A DNA stretch of 64,000 nt from CAWFGS01 sp963815535 (lineage in GTDB: Bacteria > Pseudomonadota > Alphaproteobacteria > Sphingomonadales > Sphingomonadaceae): assembly GCA_963815535.1 (NCBI GenBank), contig CAWFGS010000006.1, positions 124,001-188,000 of the forward strand, given 5' to 3'. Made by a program: the position numbers and the translations under genes. Positions 18,058 through 27,418 of the stretch are shown here, piece by piece. The notes under the pieces are model-generated. The model searched no databases and was not told where the DNA came from. It worked only from the letters and a program-made list of their open reading frames with translations. How positions within the stretch are numbered: the first letter of the stretch is position 1; every line of letters begins with the position of its first letter.

Positions 18058-19053
18058 TCACCGGGGTGCTTCCGTACTTTCGACCAGTTCGCCGACCAGC
18101 GTTTCCATATCCCGCCCTTCGATCTCGGCAGCGGGGCTCAGGGTCAGGCGATGGCGCAGCACCGACGTCGCCAGCGCCTTCACATCGTCGGGAATTGCGT
18201 AATCGCGCCCCTCCAGCGCCGCACGGGCGCGGGCGGCATTCGCAAGCAGCACGGCGGCGCGGGGCGATGCGCCGGTGCTCAATTCGATATTCTCGCGCGT
18301 CGCGCGCACCAGCCGCACGACATATTCGGTAATTTCCGGCGCGACGGTCACGTGCGCGATGGCCGCGCTCGCAGCGGAAAGGCGGGCGGCATCGCTCGCG
18401 GCTTCTACGCCCAACGCGGCCGGCCGCAACGGTCCCTGACGTTTGCCATATTGCGCGACGATCGCGGTTTCTTCCGCTTGCGTGGGATAGGGAACCAGCA
18501 GCTTGAACAAAAACCGGTCGAGCTGCGCTTCGGGCAGGGGATAGACGCCCTGGTTCTCGATCGGGTTCTGGGTGGCGACCACCATGAACCGTTCGGGCAA
18601 ATCGTGCGTTTCCCCGTCCAGCGTTACGCGGCGTTCCTGCATCGCTTCCAGCAGGGCGGCTTGCGTTTTGGGCGGGGTGCGGTTGATCTCGTCCGCCAGC
18701 AGCATTTCGGCGAAGATCGGCCCGCGCGTCAGGGTGAACGTGCTGGTCTGGAAATTGAACAGGTTCGATCCCAGAATATCGCCGGGCAGCAGATCGGGGG
18801 TGAACTGAATGCGCCCGAAATCGAGGCCCAGCGCGGTCGCGAAACTTTGCGCCAGAAATGTCTTGGCGGTTCCCGGCGGCCCTTCCAGCAAAACGTGCCC
18901 CTGCGCCAACATCGCGATCAGCAGACGATCGACGATGGCATCCTGGCCGACCACCGCCTTGGCGATTTGGGTCCGCACATCGTCCGCCAGCGCGCGGACG
19001 TCGTCCAATGTCATCGCCGGTTCCGATCGGTTGTCTTGGGGCGGGGTGGTCAT
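18058..19053 (-). CDS. MoxR family AAA+ ATPase
   Basis: A 331-residue MoxR ATPase. Walker A is LLEGPPGTAKT, Walker B LLADEINRTPPKTQ, sensor 1 VVATQNPIENQGVYPLPEAQLDRF and the C-terminal lid follows. The ATG at 19053 overlaps the stop of the DUF4350 gene by 4 bp; the open frame extends far upstream only because that neighbour is frameshifted. It is expected to remodel or activate a client together with the DUF58 protein. Confidence 0.92.
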   Translation of the reverse strand: MTTPPQDNRSEPAMTLDDVRALADDVRTQIAKAVVGQDAIVDRLLIAMLAQGHVLLEGPPGTAKTFLAQSFATALGLDFGRIQFTPDLLPGDILGSNLFNFQTSTFTLTRGPIFAEMLLADEINRTPPKTQAALLEAMQERRVTLDGETHDLPERFMVVATQNPIENQGVYPLPEAQLDRFLFKLLVPYPTQAEETAIVAQYGKRQGPLRPAALGVEAASDAARLSAASAAIAHVTVAPEITEYVVRLVRATRENIELSTGASPRAAVLLANAARARAALEGRDYAIPDDVKALATSVLRHRLTLSPAAEIEGRDMETLVGELVESTEAPR

Positions 19054-20412
19054 GTGTCGAGCGTCCTTTCGATATCGTCCAGCGCACGCGCGGCGTGCAA
19101 CAATTCTTTCGCCCCGCGGGCCGATCGCATCGCGTCCGCGCGGCGGGCATAGCTGTCGCTGCCGGGCGACTTGCGTGCCAATGCGGCGTCGATGGCGGCT
19201 TCGGGCGTCGTATCTGCGGATTTGCTTATGGCGAGTTTGCGGGCGATCCGCGCAGTTTTCATGGTGAGATAGGGTTCGGCCAGCAAGTGCAACCGGCGGC
19301 TGCGTTCGATCAGCTGCGCCGCATTGCGTACCAGCTGCCCCTTGCCGAACGCCAGTGCCGGGGCGGACGCGATCGGGGGTCCGAACCGCATGAATGCCCG
19401 CCAGCCAACCACCAGCATGGCCACGATCAGGCACAATGTCGCCGCCAGAAACGGTGGCCGGAACGCCAGTGTCAGCAGATTGTCGCGCTGCCCCATACCG
19501 TTCAGCGTCAGGTCGAAAGTAATGCCCAGATCCTCCCCCTCCATCACCAGATCGACCAGCCGATGCGACAATGCGGCGCGCCGCCGGTCGGACAGGCCGT
19601 AATTGTTCATCAGATCGGGTTCGGCAACCAACGTGACGTTCCAGCGGTCGGTTTCGCCGGTCCCCTTCCGGCGGAGCGGGAACGCCCGGATATTCTTCCA
19701 GCACCGGGTAATAGCCATTATCGATCAGATAGGCCGCCAGTACGCCGCCATCGCCGTTGACGATCAGCGGCGCGAGTGGCGCTTCGTCCGTTTCCACCAA
19801 TGTCGCCACTTGCCTGGGCGCAGGCAAAGTTCCCGCATATTCGATACCGCGCCAGCGCGCGGTGGCGGGCGAACCGTCGGCAATTTCGCTGCCGATGCCC
19901 AGCAATGCCCCGTCACCGCCAAACGCCCTATCATCGTCGCTGACGGTCCATGATGGGGCGAATGCCGGCCCCGGGTTCACCCAGCCATCTTCCTTCTCGA
20001 CATCGTCGCCATCGGGAATCGGAACGCCAATCCATTTGGGCAGGATAATCAACGTCGGCCCGACATAGCGGCGTTGATCGAGAATATCCGCGATATCGTC
20101 CGCATCGACGCTGTGCGGCGGCGTCAGAACCAGCAGATCGGGCGTATCGTAATTGCCGCCGCTGCGCGACAGGGCAACGTCGTGTTCCGCCCCCTCCAGC
20201 ACGCGAACCAGCGCGCTGTACCCCAGCAGTCCGTTGGAACCTGCATGCCCGCCGCCATCGTTGGCATCGCCGCCGGTCTGGCCCGATGCGATGAAATACA
20301 GCATCGCCATGAATGCCGCGATGCCGACCACCACCATGGCCACCACGACGCGAACGTCGAAGGGCGATTTGACCGGCCCCGGCCCGACTTCAGGTATCGT
20401 CGCGGCGTTCAT
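19050..20412 (-). CDS. DUF4350 domain membrane protein (frame broken once)
   Basis: The N-terminus (SPFDVRVVVAMVVVGIAAFMAMLYFIA) is a membrane anchor; the exported region has the DUF4350 signature YSALVRVLEGAEHDVALSRS and DLLVLTPP. The second half contains another helix (PFLAATLCLIVAMLVVGWRAF) and a cytoplasmic tail. The frame is lost in a run of four G (19662-19665); three restore PPEGTGETDRWNVTLVAEPD. It overlaps the DUF4129 stop and the MoxR start by 4 bp each, so the order DUF4129-DUF4350-MoxR-DUF58 is tightly coupled. Confidence 0.82.
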
Positions 20413-21125
20413 GTCGATGCGTCCAGCCGTTCCAGAGCGAAATCCGCATAGGCGGACCGCGCGGCCTGCCAATCCGCTTCTCCCAACGATTGCAGCGCGA
20501 ACAGGCTGCGTTCCACGCGGTCGGCGATCGTGGCGAAGGCGCGGCGGGCATTGTCGGGCAACAGCGTCAGCACGGCGATTTCGCGCGCGGTGCTGCTCGC
20601 GTCGATCCAGTCCGGGCGACTTGCGGCGATCTGGCCGACGCTGCGTTGCAACAGCAAATGCGTGGCCGCGTCGTACCGGCCTGCTGCCGCCAGTCGGTCC
20701 GCATCTTCCAGCAGGGCGATCGCATCGGTGCGCGCGGGCGTCCACCCGGCATCGGGCGCAGCCTTTGCGGGAACGCGATCGAGATAGGGGCGGGCGAGGA
20801 TGTACACCAGATACAGCGCCGCCACGATCATGGCGGCATAGACCATATACATCAGGGTCGCCGAAAAGCCGGAGAACACCGCGCCGATAGGGCCGAACAC
20901 ATCGCCGAAGAACTCCCTGATCGCAGCCAGCAGGCTCTGCAGCCATTCGGGCATTTCGCGCGTCACCGGCACGGCATCGACCGGGGAGAACTGAATATCG
21001 CCGTCGGCGCGGATTTCGTCCCAATCGGCGATCAGCGGGTCATCCGCAATCGCGTCTGCCGCAGGGTCGCCGTCGGGCAAGGAAACTGGTGTGATCGTCA
21101 CGCCGGCAGCCGTCGCACAGGCCAT
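20409..21125 (-). CDS. DUF4129 domain membrane protein
   Basis: A protein of about 238 residues: N-terminal region of about 70 residues, one or two transmembrane helices (FSATLMYMVYAAMIVAALYLVYIL), then a cytoplasmic DUF4129 domain with DAIALLEDADRLAAAGRYDAATHLLLQRSV. The ATG at 21125 is the best start after the pheA stop at 21160. Proteins of this type open MoxR/DUF58 operons; their function is unproven. Confidence 0.75.
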   Translation of the reverse strand: MACATAAGVTITPVSLPDGDPAADAIADDPLIADWDEIRADGDIQFSPVDAVPVTREMPEWLQSLLAAIREFFGDVFGPIGAVFSGFSATLMYMVYAAMIVAALYLVYILARPYLDRVPAKAAPDAGWTPARTDAIALLEDADRLAAAGRYDAATHLLLQRSVGQIAASRPDWIDASSTAREIAVLTLLPDNARRAFATIADRVERSLFALQSLGEADWQAARSAYADFALERLDAST

Positions 21126-21159
21126 CGGCGCGCGCAAGCTGACCTGCGCTATGCCGCAA

Positions 21160-22053
21160 TCAGCCGCGCACCCGCGCCATGCGATATGTACCCAGAACGC
21201 GCATTTCCTTGGCGAAATAGGCCAACTCCTCGAACGCGCGATCGACACCCGGATCGCCGGGCGCGCCGATGATATCGGCATAGAACATCGTCGCCGAAAA
21301 ACTTGCGCCTTTCTGGTAGCTTTCCAGCTTCGTCATGTTGACGCCATTGGTCGCGAACCCGCCCAGCGCCTTGTACAGAGCGGATGGAATGTTGCGGACT
21401 TCGAAAATGAACGTCGTCATCGCATCGTCGCCCGCCAATGTGGCGGGGTCCAGCCCTTCGCGCGCGAGCACCATGAACCGCGTCATATTGTCGGGCGCGT
21501 CCTCCACATTGCGGTCCGTAATCTGCAGACCGTACAGATCGGCGGCGATGGCGGGCGCGATCGCCGCCAGCGTCGCATCGCCCTTTTCCGCAACGAAAGC
21601 CGCCGCGCCCGCCGTGTCCGCATGGCTTAGCGGGACGATACCGCGTTCCCGCAGGAAATGCCGCGATTGGCCCAGCGCCTGCGGATGGCTGTAAGCGGCG
21701 GCGAACGGACCCGGCCCAATTCCCATCAGCGCATGTTCGATGGGCATGAAATGTTCGGCGACGATGAACAGGCCGCTTTCGGGCAGCAGGAAATGGATAT
21801 CCGCCACCCGGCCGTTCTGCGAATTTTCGATCGGAATGATCGCGCAGCCCGCTTGCCCGCCGGTCACAGCGTCGAGCGCATCTTCGAAGCTGTAGCATGG
21901 CAGGGGCAGGGCTTCGGGCGCGAATTGACCGGCGGCGCGGTGGGAATTGGCGCCGGGCGAACCCTGCAAAGCGATGGCCTGCGCGGGAACCTGCGCCGCA
22001 GCGGCCTGCATCTGTTCGACCATCTTTCGGGCGGGCGCGGGGAAGGATTGCAT
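21160..22053 (-). CDS. pheA: Prephenate dehydratase
   Basis: A 297-residue monofunctional prephenate dehydratase, which makes phenylpyruvate for phenylalanine synthesis. The catalytic domain has CAIIPIENSQNGRVADIHFLL and the conserved ADTAGAAAFVAE region. A C-terminal ACT domain (FIFEVRNIPSALYKALGGFATNGVNMTKLESY) provides feedback control by phenylalanine. Length and domain order are normal. It precedes the DUF4129 gene by 34 bp on the same strand. Confidence 0.95.
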   Translation of the reverse strand: MQSFPAPARKMVEQMQAAAAQVPAQAIALQGSPGANSHRAAGQFAPEALPLPCYSFEDALDAVTGGQAGCAIIPIENSQNGRVADIHFLLPESGLFIVAEHFMPIEHALMGIGPGPFAAAYSHPQALGQSRHFLRERGIVPLSHADTAGAAAFVAEKGDATLAAIAPAIAADLYGLQITDRNVEDAPDNMTRFMVLAREGLDPATLAGDDAMTTFIFEVRNIPSALYKALGGFATNGVNMTKLESYQKGASFSATMFYADIIGAPGDPGVDRAFEELAYFAKEMRVLGTYRMARVRG

Positions 22054-22263
22054 GGCAGGGCGCTACTGCATCGGATGATGGATGGGCAAGCCGACATGCG
22101 CGCGAACCCACCACCGTGTGCATTCATTGCAACAGTTTGCAGCGGTGTAGCCCCTTGCTTACGACGCGGTGCGCCATTACAGCTTCGCCGTATGCCGATC
22201 GCGCCGATGGTGCGGGGGCCAAACCGCAAACCACGCATATCACGCTATTCTTGGGCTTCGCAT

Positions 22264-22947
22264 ATGGATGACCGTTTCAACACAATCGCCGGCTGGGTAC
22301 TGTTCGCCGGTATCATCGCGCTGGGCCTGTCGATCGGCAGCGGAATGTTCTTCCATGCCGACAACCCGCGCGTTCCCGAAGAGCCCGGCTATTTCATCGA
22401 CGCCCCCGAAGAAGGCGCCGGTGGAGAGGCCGGACCGGATCTGGGTACGTTGCTGCTGACCGCCGATCCGGTCGCAGGCGCGAAAGTGTTCGCCAAATGC
22501 ACCGCCTGCCACACGATCGCATCGGGCGGAGCAAACGGCATCGGTCCCAATCTGTGGGGCACGATGGGCAAACCCATCGGCAAGCATGCCGCCGGATTCG
22601 CCTACAGCACCGCATTGCCCGCAGTCGGCGGGGACTGGACCTGGGAAGCGATGGATGCCTGGCTGAAAAGCCCGCGCGCCTTTGCCAACGGCACGAAAAT
22701 GAGCTTCGCCGGGTTGAGCAAGCCCGAAGATCGCGCCAATGTGATGGCGTATATGGAAGAGAACGGCGGCGCTCCGCCCCGGCCCGCCCCCGTAGCGCCC
22801 GCCGCTGTCGAAGGTGAAGAAGGCGCGGATGCACCGGGTGACGGTCCCGGCGCTGTCGATGGCGCTGCCCCCAGCGCGATCGAAGCTGCGGGCGGAATGG
22901 GCGATGCCCAGCCGGTCGCGGAACAGGGTGCCGCCCCCACCAGCTGA
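22264..22947 (+). CDS. Membrane-anchored c-type cytochrome
   Basis: A 227-residue protein with an N-terminal uncleaved anchor (residues about 9-28), a short linker and a class I cytochrome c domain. Heme is attached at Cys79 and Cys82 with axial His83 (CTACH) and probable axial Met146 (GTKMSF). It resembles CycM/c552-type cytochromes that carry electrons from bc1 to terminal oxidases. The last 60 residues are a low-complexity Ala/Pro/Gly/Glu tail unusual for the family. ATG at 22264 was chosen because the anchor begins at once. Confidence 0.87.
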   Translation: MDDRFNTIAGWVLFAGIIALGLSIGSGMFFHADNPRVPEEPGYFIDAPEEGAGGEAGPDLGTLLLTADPVAGAKVFAKCTACHTIASGGANGIGPNLWGTMGKPIGKHAAGFAYSTALPAVGGDWTWEAMDAWLKSPRAFANGTKMSFAGLSKPEDRANVMAYMEENGGAPPRPAPVAPAAVEGEEGADAPGDGPGAVDGAAPSAIEAAGGMGDAQPVAEQGAAPTS

Positions 22948-23027
22948 TCGGTTTCAGTTTAAAAAGTATTTCGGCTGTTTTTGAAAAAGTAGGCGCGCGC
23001 CGGGTCCGGTCGGGTCGGGTCGCGTCG

Positions 23028-23694
23028 TTATGTCTGCCCCTTGAACCCCTGCGCCACGACATACCATTCCGACGAGCCTTTGCGGCTGGCCGGTGGCTTG
23101 GCGTGCTTCACCGTCTTGAAGTGCTTTTTCAGCAAATTGAGCAGTTCGGTATCGGTGCCGCCGGCCAGCACCTTGGCCAGAAAGGTCCCGTCCGGCGCGA
23201 GATGTTTCGATGGCGAACCACGCCGCCGCCTCCACCAGCCCCATCGTTCGCAAGGTGATCGGTCTGCTTATGACCGACGGTGTTGGCGGCCATATCCGAC
23301 ATGACGAGATCGGGCGGTCCATCCAGTTCCGCCTGCAGCTTTGCCGGGGCGGCGTCGTCCATGAAATCCATCTCCAGGATCGCGACCCCTTCGATCGGGT
23401 CCGTCGGCAACAGATCGATGCCCACGATTGCCGCGCGCGGCGCGATCTTTCGAACCACTTGTGCCCAGCCGCCCGGCGCGATGCCCAGATCGACCACCCG
23501 CCGGTGCCGCGCAGCAGTTTGAATTTCGTATCCAGTTCGAGCAGTTTATAGGCGGAACGACTGCGATACCCCTCCGCCTTGGCGCGTTTGACATAGGGGT
23601 CGTTCAGCTGCCGCTCCAGCCAGTTCGTGCTCGACTGGGTGCGTTTCTTGGCCGTGCGAACGCGGCGGTCGGGATCCTTGCGCGCGCCGGTCAC
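23028..23694 (-). CDS. rlmE: 23S rRNA (uridine-2552-2'-O)-methyltransferase (frame broken)
   Basis: An FtsJ/RlmE enzyme that methylates U2552 of 23S rRNA. The pieces lie in different frames: NDPYVKRAKAEGYRSRSAYKLLELD (first catalytic Lys), VVDLGIAPGGWAQVVRK (SAM site), DLVMSDMAANTVGHKQTDHL (catalytic Asp) and the end, where the frame finishing at 23028 gives SEWYVVAQGFKGQT. The first break near 23505 fits one missing base between GTG and VVDLG; at least two more lie between 23180 and 23290. The GTG start at 23694 has a strong GGAGG 7 bases upstream. Confidence 0.85.
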
Positions 23695-25023
23695 AATCGC
23701 GCCTCCGCTGCGGAACTGCGCATGATCGGCGGCCATCAGGCCGCGCAGGATGCCTTCACGAATGCCGCGATCGGCCACGCCCAGCCGGGTGGCGGGCCAG
23801 ATGTCGATGATGGCTTCCAATATGGCGCACCCCGCCACCACCAGATCGGCCCGGTCCGCACCGATGCACGGCAAAGCGCGCCGCTCCGCCTGCGACATGG
23901 TGGACAGCCGCGTGCAGATATCGCGCATATCGTCCGACGGTACGATCAACCCATCGACCGCATTGCGATCGTAATGGGGCAATTCCAGATGCAGGCTGGC
24001 CAGCGTGGTCACCGTGCCGCTGGTTCCCAGCAGGCGGATATCCGCACCCGTTTTCGCGCTTTTTTTCGTATCGGCGATCCGCTGGGTAAACGGGGCGAAG
24101 CTGTCGCGCACCAGATCGCGCATCGCGGTGTAACGGGCGATGCGTTCCGCCTCGTTCCCTTCGCTGCGCCCGATCGTATCGGTCAACGATACGACGCCGT
24201 AGGGGACGCTTTGCCAGTCGAGAATGCGCGGGACTTTGCTCGCGCCCCCATTTTCCGCCCCGTCTTTTGCGGCGCTTTCCGCTGGGCGGCGCGGTTCGAT
24301 CAGCACCAGTTCCGTCGATCCGCCGCCGATATCGAAGATGACTGCGGGACTGTCACCGTCTTCCAACAGGATGTGACAGCCCAGCACGGCCAGCCGGGCT
24401 TCTTCCTGCGCGGTGATGATGTCGAGCACGATGCCGGTTTCTTCGCGCACCCGTTCGATGAAGCGTTCGCCATTGGCTGCGCGGCGGCACGCTTCGGTCG
24501 CGACGGACCGTGCCAGATGGACGTTGCGGCGGCGCAGTTTTTCCGCGCAGATGTCGAGTGCACTCAACGCCCGGTCCATCGCCGCATCGCTCAACCGTCC
24601 GGTCATCGCCAGATCTTCGCCCAAACGAACCACCCGGCTGAAAGCGTCGATCACGGTGAAGTTCGGCCCCGACGGCCGCGCGATCAGCAGGCGGCAGTTG
24701 TTGGTGCCGAGATCCAGCGCAGCGTAGGCCTGGCGGCGTGTGCCATTAAGGCGGGGCGCGAATGGCGTGCGCGGCACGGCTTCGCGCGGTGCGGTCGGTT
24801 CGGGGCTTTCCACGGCGACCGGGGCTGGGGCGGGCGGGCGATACCGAAAATCGGCGATCGAGGCGGACGCGGCTGCCTTGCCATTGCCGGCGACCTTGCC
24901 CGATGCGGGTTTTCCGGGCCCCGAATTGCCGATCGTCGCGGAGTGGGAACCGCCCTGCCTGCGGCTACTATCGCGCGATGCACCGGCCTGTGCGGGCCTG
25001 CCCGGCGGAAATCGATCCGCCAT
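23692..25023 (-). CDS. Ppx/GppA family phosphatase
   Basis: An exopolyphosphatase/guanosine pentaphosphatase of about 440 residues. After a 100-residue disordered Ala/Pro-rich N-terminus come the ASKHA motifs AYAALDLGTNNCRLLIA, AVIFDIGGGSTELVLIE, LLGTSGTVTTLA and VVAGCAILEAIIDIWPA. It acts on polyphosphate or pppGpp. Start ATG is at 25023. No stop separates it from rlmE in this sequence: the last family residues (GIREGILRGLMAADH) run in frame into the methyltransferase. A stop lost by a local indel is more likely than a fusion, so the 3' end is uncertain. Confidence 0.85.
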
Positions 25024-25199
25024 AAAACTCAACTTTCCATATCCTTTCGCCCGATAGCCGGACGAAGACCTGCGGGCAGTGGTAGCGCGCCGCGCGGTCC
25101 ACGGCAAGCTGGGTAGGGCACGCGCCCCTTGACCCGCCGCATCCACAAACCTATTCGCGCTGTGGATGGCCGTGCTGCGCGCACGATCCCACGCGATGC

Positions 25200-25273
25200 T
25201 GCCCCGTCGTCTAACGGTAAGACTGCAAACTCTGACTCTGTCTATTGAGGTTCGAATCCTCACGGGGCATCCA
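25200..25273 (+). tRNA. tRNA-Gln (CUG)
   Basis: A 74-nt cloverleaf including an encoded CCA. The acceptor strands TGCCCCG and CGGGGCA pair fully. The anticodon loop CTCTGAC gives CTG, and the T arm is GAGGTTCGAATCCTC. The anticodon stem GCAAA/TCTGT has one A-C mismatch, which could be a base error or a real wobble. It stands alone between ppx and the LOG gene. Confidence 0.88.
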
Positions 25274-25302
25274 TCGCTTGCCCGCTCGCCGGCCCGCCCC
25301 TA

Positions 25303-26199
25303 ATGGCGACAGGCATGACCGATACCGACAAAGATCACGACCTGACCGACCGCAAATTCTACCGGGCGGAGGATGAAGCGAAGTTTTCCGATCGCGGACC
25401 CAAGGCGACCCCGCAGACGCAGCATCCGGCATACAAGCTCGCCTTTCGCGACACCGACTTCATGCTGCGCGACGAATTGCGCCCGGTGCGGTTCCAGCTG
25501 GAACTGCTGAAGCCCGAAATGCTGCTGGACGAGGCGGGGGTGGGTTCCACTCTGGTCATGTACGGTTCCGCGCGTATTCCATCGCCCGACGGTGCGAAGA
25601 TCGCGATGGAGGGGGCGGCCGATCTGCCCGAACGCGATCGGCGAGTGGTCGAAAACCTCGCCAAGAAAGCGAAATATTATCAGGAAGCCTACAATCTGGC
25701 GAAACTCGTCAGCGAAAAATCGATTATCGAAAACGGCAAACGGCAATTCGTCATCACGACGGGCGGCGGTCCGTCGATCATGGAAGCGGGCAATCGCGGG
25801 GCGTCCGAAGCGGGGGCGGAATCGATCGGCCTCAACATCATTCTGCCGCACGAACAGGCACCGAACGAATATGTGACGCCTTATCTGTCGCTCAATTTCC
25901 ATTATTTCGCGCTGCGTAAAATGCATTTCCTGTTGCGCGCGCGCGCGGTGGCGGTGTTCCCCGGCGGGTTCGGCACGTTCGACGAAACGTTCGAACTGCT
26001 GACCCTGATCCAGACGGGCAAGATGAAACCGATCCCGATCCTGATGTTCGGGCGCGAGTTCTGGGATCGGGTGATCGATCTGGAAGCGCTGGCCGATGAA
26101 GGCACGATCAACCATGCCGATCTCGATCTGATCAAATGGTGCGAAACCGCCGAGGAAGCGTGGGCGCATATCGCCCAGTTCTACGAACTGGACCGCTAA
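25303..26199 (+). CDS. LOG family protein (TIGR00730)
   Basis: A 298-residue member of the LOG (lonely guy) lysine-decarboxylase-fold family: STLVMYGSARIP, ITTGGGPSIMEAGNRGASEAG and the PGGFGTFDETFE signature (PGGxGTxxE) are present. Related enzymes release the base from cytokinin riboside or purine monophosphates; the cellular substrate here is unknown. The N-terminal 80 residues extend beyond the core domain, as in the longer bacterial members. A second in-frame ATG at 25315 may be the real start. Confidence 0.86.
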   Translation: MATGMTDTDKDHDLTDRKFYRAEDEAKFSDRGPKATPQTQHPAYKLAFRDTDFMLRDELRPVRFQLELLKPEMLLDEAGVGSTLVMYGSARIPSPDGAKIAMEGAADLPERDRRVVENLAKKAKYYQEAYNLAKLVSEKSIIENGKRQFVITTGGGPSIMEAGNRGASEAGAESIGLNIILPHEQAPNEYVTPYLSLNFHYFALRKMHFLLRARAVAVFPGGFGTFDETFELLTLIQTGKMKPIPILMFGREFWDRVIDLEALADEGTINHADLDLIKWCETAEEAWAHIAQFYELDR

Positions 26200-26211
26200 C
26201 CGGCGCGCGGT

Positions 26212-26613
26212 TCAATCGGGCTCGCTGCCGATCCGCCAGGGCGGGTGGCGCCGATCCTCGCGCGCCTGATAGATGCAGAACCGGTTGCCGCTGGGGTCGC
26301 TGCCCCATGCCTCGCGCCAGTTCCAGTTCTGCGACTGGATGGGCCAAGCGCGATACCGGCGGCCAGCAAGTCGGCATGGCGTTGCGTCAGATCGGCCGTC
26401 TCGAAATAAAGCTTGGCACCGTTTTCACCGATATTGTCCGATGTCGCAGATCGACACAGTAGCGCCGCCTTCGCATTCAAACCGTGCATAGCCGTTGGTG
26501 GGGCTGTCCACGATGTGGGTCAGGCCCAGCGCGCCGTAGAATGCGACCGCCTCCCCATAATCGCGAACTGCGATGGTGACTTGGTTCAACGACGGAGCGG
26601 CGGGAAAATCGAG
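26212..26613 (-). CDS. VOC/glyoxalase-bleomycin resistance superfamily protein (frame broken)
   Basis: A single vicinal-oxygen-chelate domain spread over three frames: SLNQVTIAVRDYGEAVAFYGALGLTHIV, then GENGAKLYFETADLTQRHADLLAAGI, then NWNWREAWGSDPSGNRFCIYQAREDRR, with a stop at 26212. The order and spacing are normal for a VOC protein of about 130 residues. It follows thiD on the same strand without an intervening stop, so its start cannot be fixed; the coordinate is the beginning of the recognisable domain. The substrate is unknown. Confidence 0.65.
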
Positions 26614-27407
26614 GCGGACCTTATGATGGCCCAACGGCCCCGCGCCCGCACCGAAACCGGGCGCATCCTTGATGGCGACGCGCACGAACTGGCGTCCCAT
26701 ATCGACTGCGTCCGGCAGCGCCATACCGCGGCCCAGACCGGTCGCGATGGCGCTGGACAAGGTGCAGCCCGTCCCGTGTGTGTGCCGCGTGTCGATCCGC
26801 GGCAGGTTCTGGGATTGCACCGCGCCGGTCGGCGTAATCAACCGATCGGTCACACGACCCGGATCGCTCGCGTCGTGCCCGCCTTTCGCCAGAACGGGCG
26901 CATCATGACGCCGGGCCAGGGCCAGGCCAGCGCCGACGATGTCGTCCGCAGTCGCGCAGTCCATTCCCGTTAATGCCTGCAATTCGGGCAGGTTCGGCGT
27001 AATCAGCGTGGCACGATCCATCAATCGCCGGAACGCGGCCAGCGTCGCATCGTCCGCCAGCACTGCGCCGCTGGTCGCGACCATCACGGGGTCGAACACC
27101 ACCGGACATTCCAGCATGTCGAGCCTGTCCGCCACCGCGTTCGCATTGGCGGGCGATCCGATCATGCCGATCTTGATGGCATCCACGCCGATATCGCCGA
27201 CGCAGGCATCGATCTGCGCGCCGACCATATCGGCATCCATGATCTGGACGGATTGAACACCTTGCGTGTTCTGCGCGGTGATCGCCGTGATCGCGGACAT
27301 GCCATAGCCGCCCAGCATCGCGACGGTCTTGAGATCCGCCTGAATCCCTGCGCCACCGCTGCTGTCTGACCCCGCGATGGTCAGGATGCGGGGGGGAGGG
27401 GCGACAT
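26614..27407 (-). CDS. thiD: Hydroxymethylpyrimidine/phosphomethylpyrimidine kinase
   Basis: A ThiD kinase of about 265 residues that phosphorylates HMP and HMP-P in thiamine synthesis. Motifs: RILTIAGSDSSGGAGIQADLKT, TAQNTQGVQ, PVVFDPVMVATSGAVL, TPNLPELQALTG and the nucleotide site GTGCTLSSAIATGL. The natural start is probably ATG at 27407, giving MSPLPPRILTIAGSD. This needs eight C in a run that shows seven on the coding strand (27392-27398); otherwise a nearby GTG must be used. It lies 11 bp after glmM. The C-terminus runs in frame into the VOC domain. Confidence 0.88.
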
Positions 27408-27418
27408 CGTGCACGGGG

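Noticed and set aside
16374..18332. Plus-strand open frame of 652 codons opposite DUF58 and SpoIIM
   Set aside because: It is antisense to well-supported domains, with no motif or Shine-Dalgarno; a G+C-rich shadow.
18058..21024. A 988-codon minus-strand frame that seems to fuse DUF4129, DUF4350 and MoxR pieces
   Set aside because: It arises because the DUF4350 gene changes frame; the individual genes have own starts with 4-bp overlaps.
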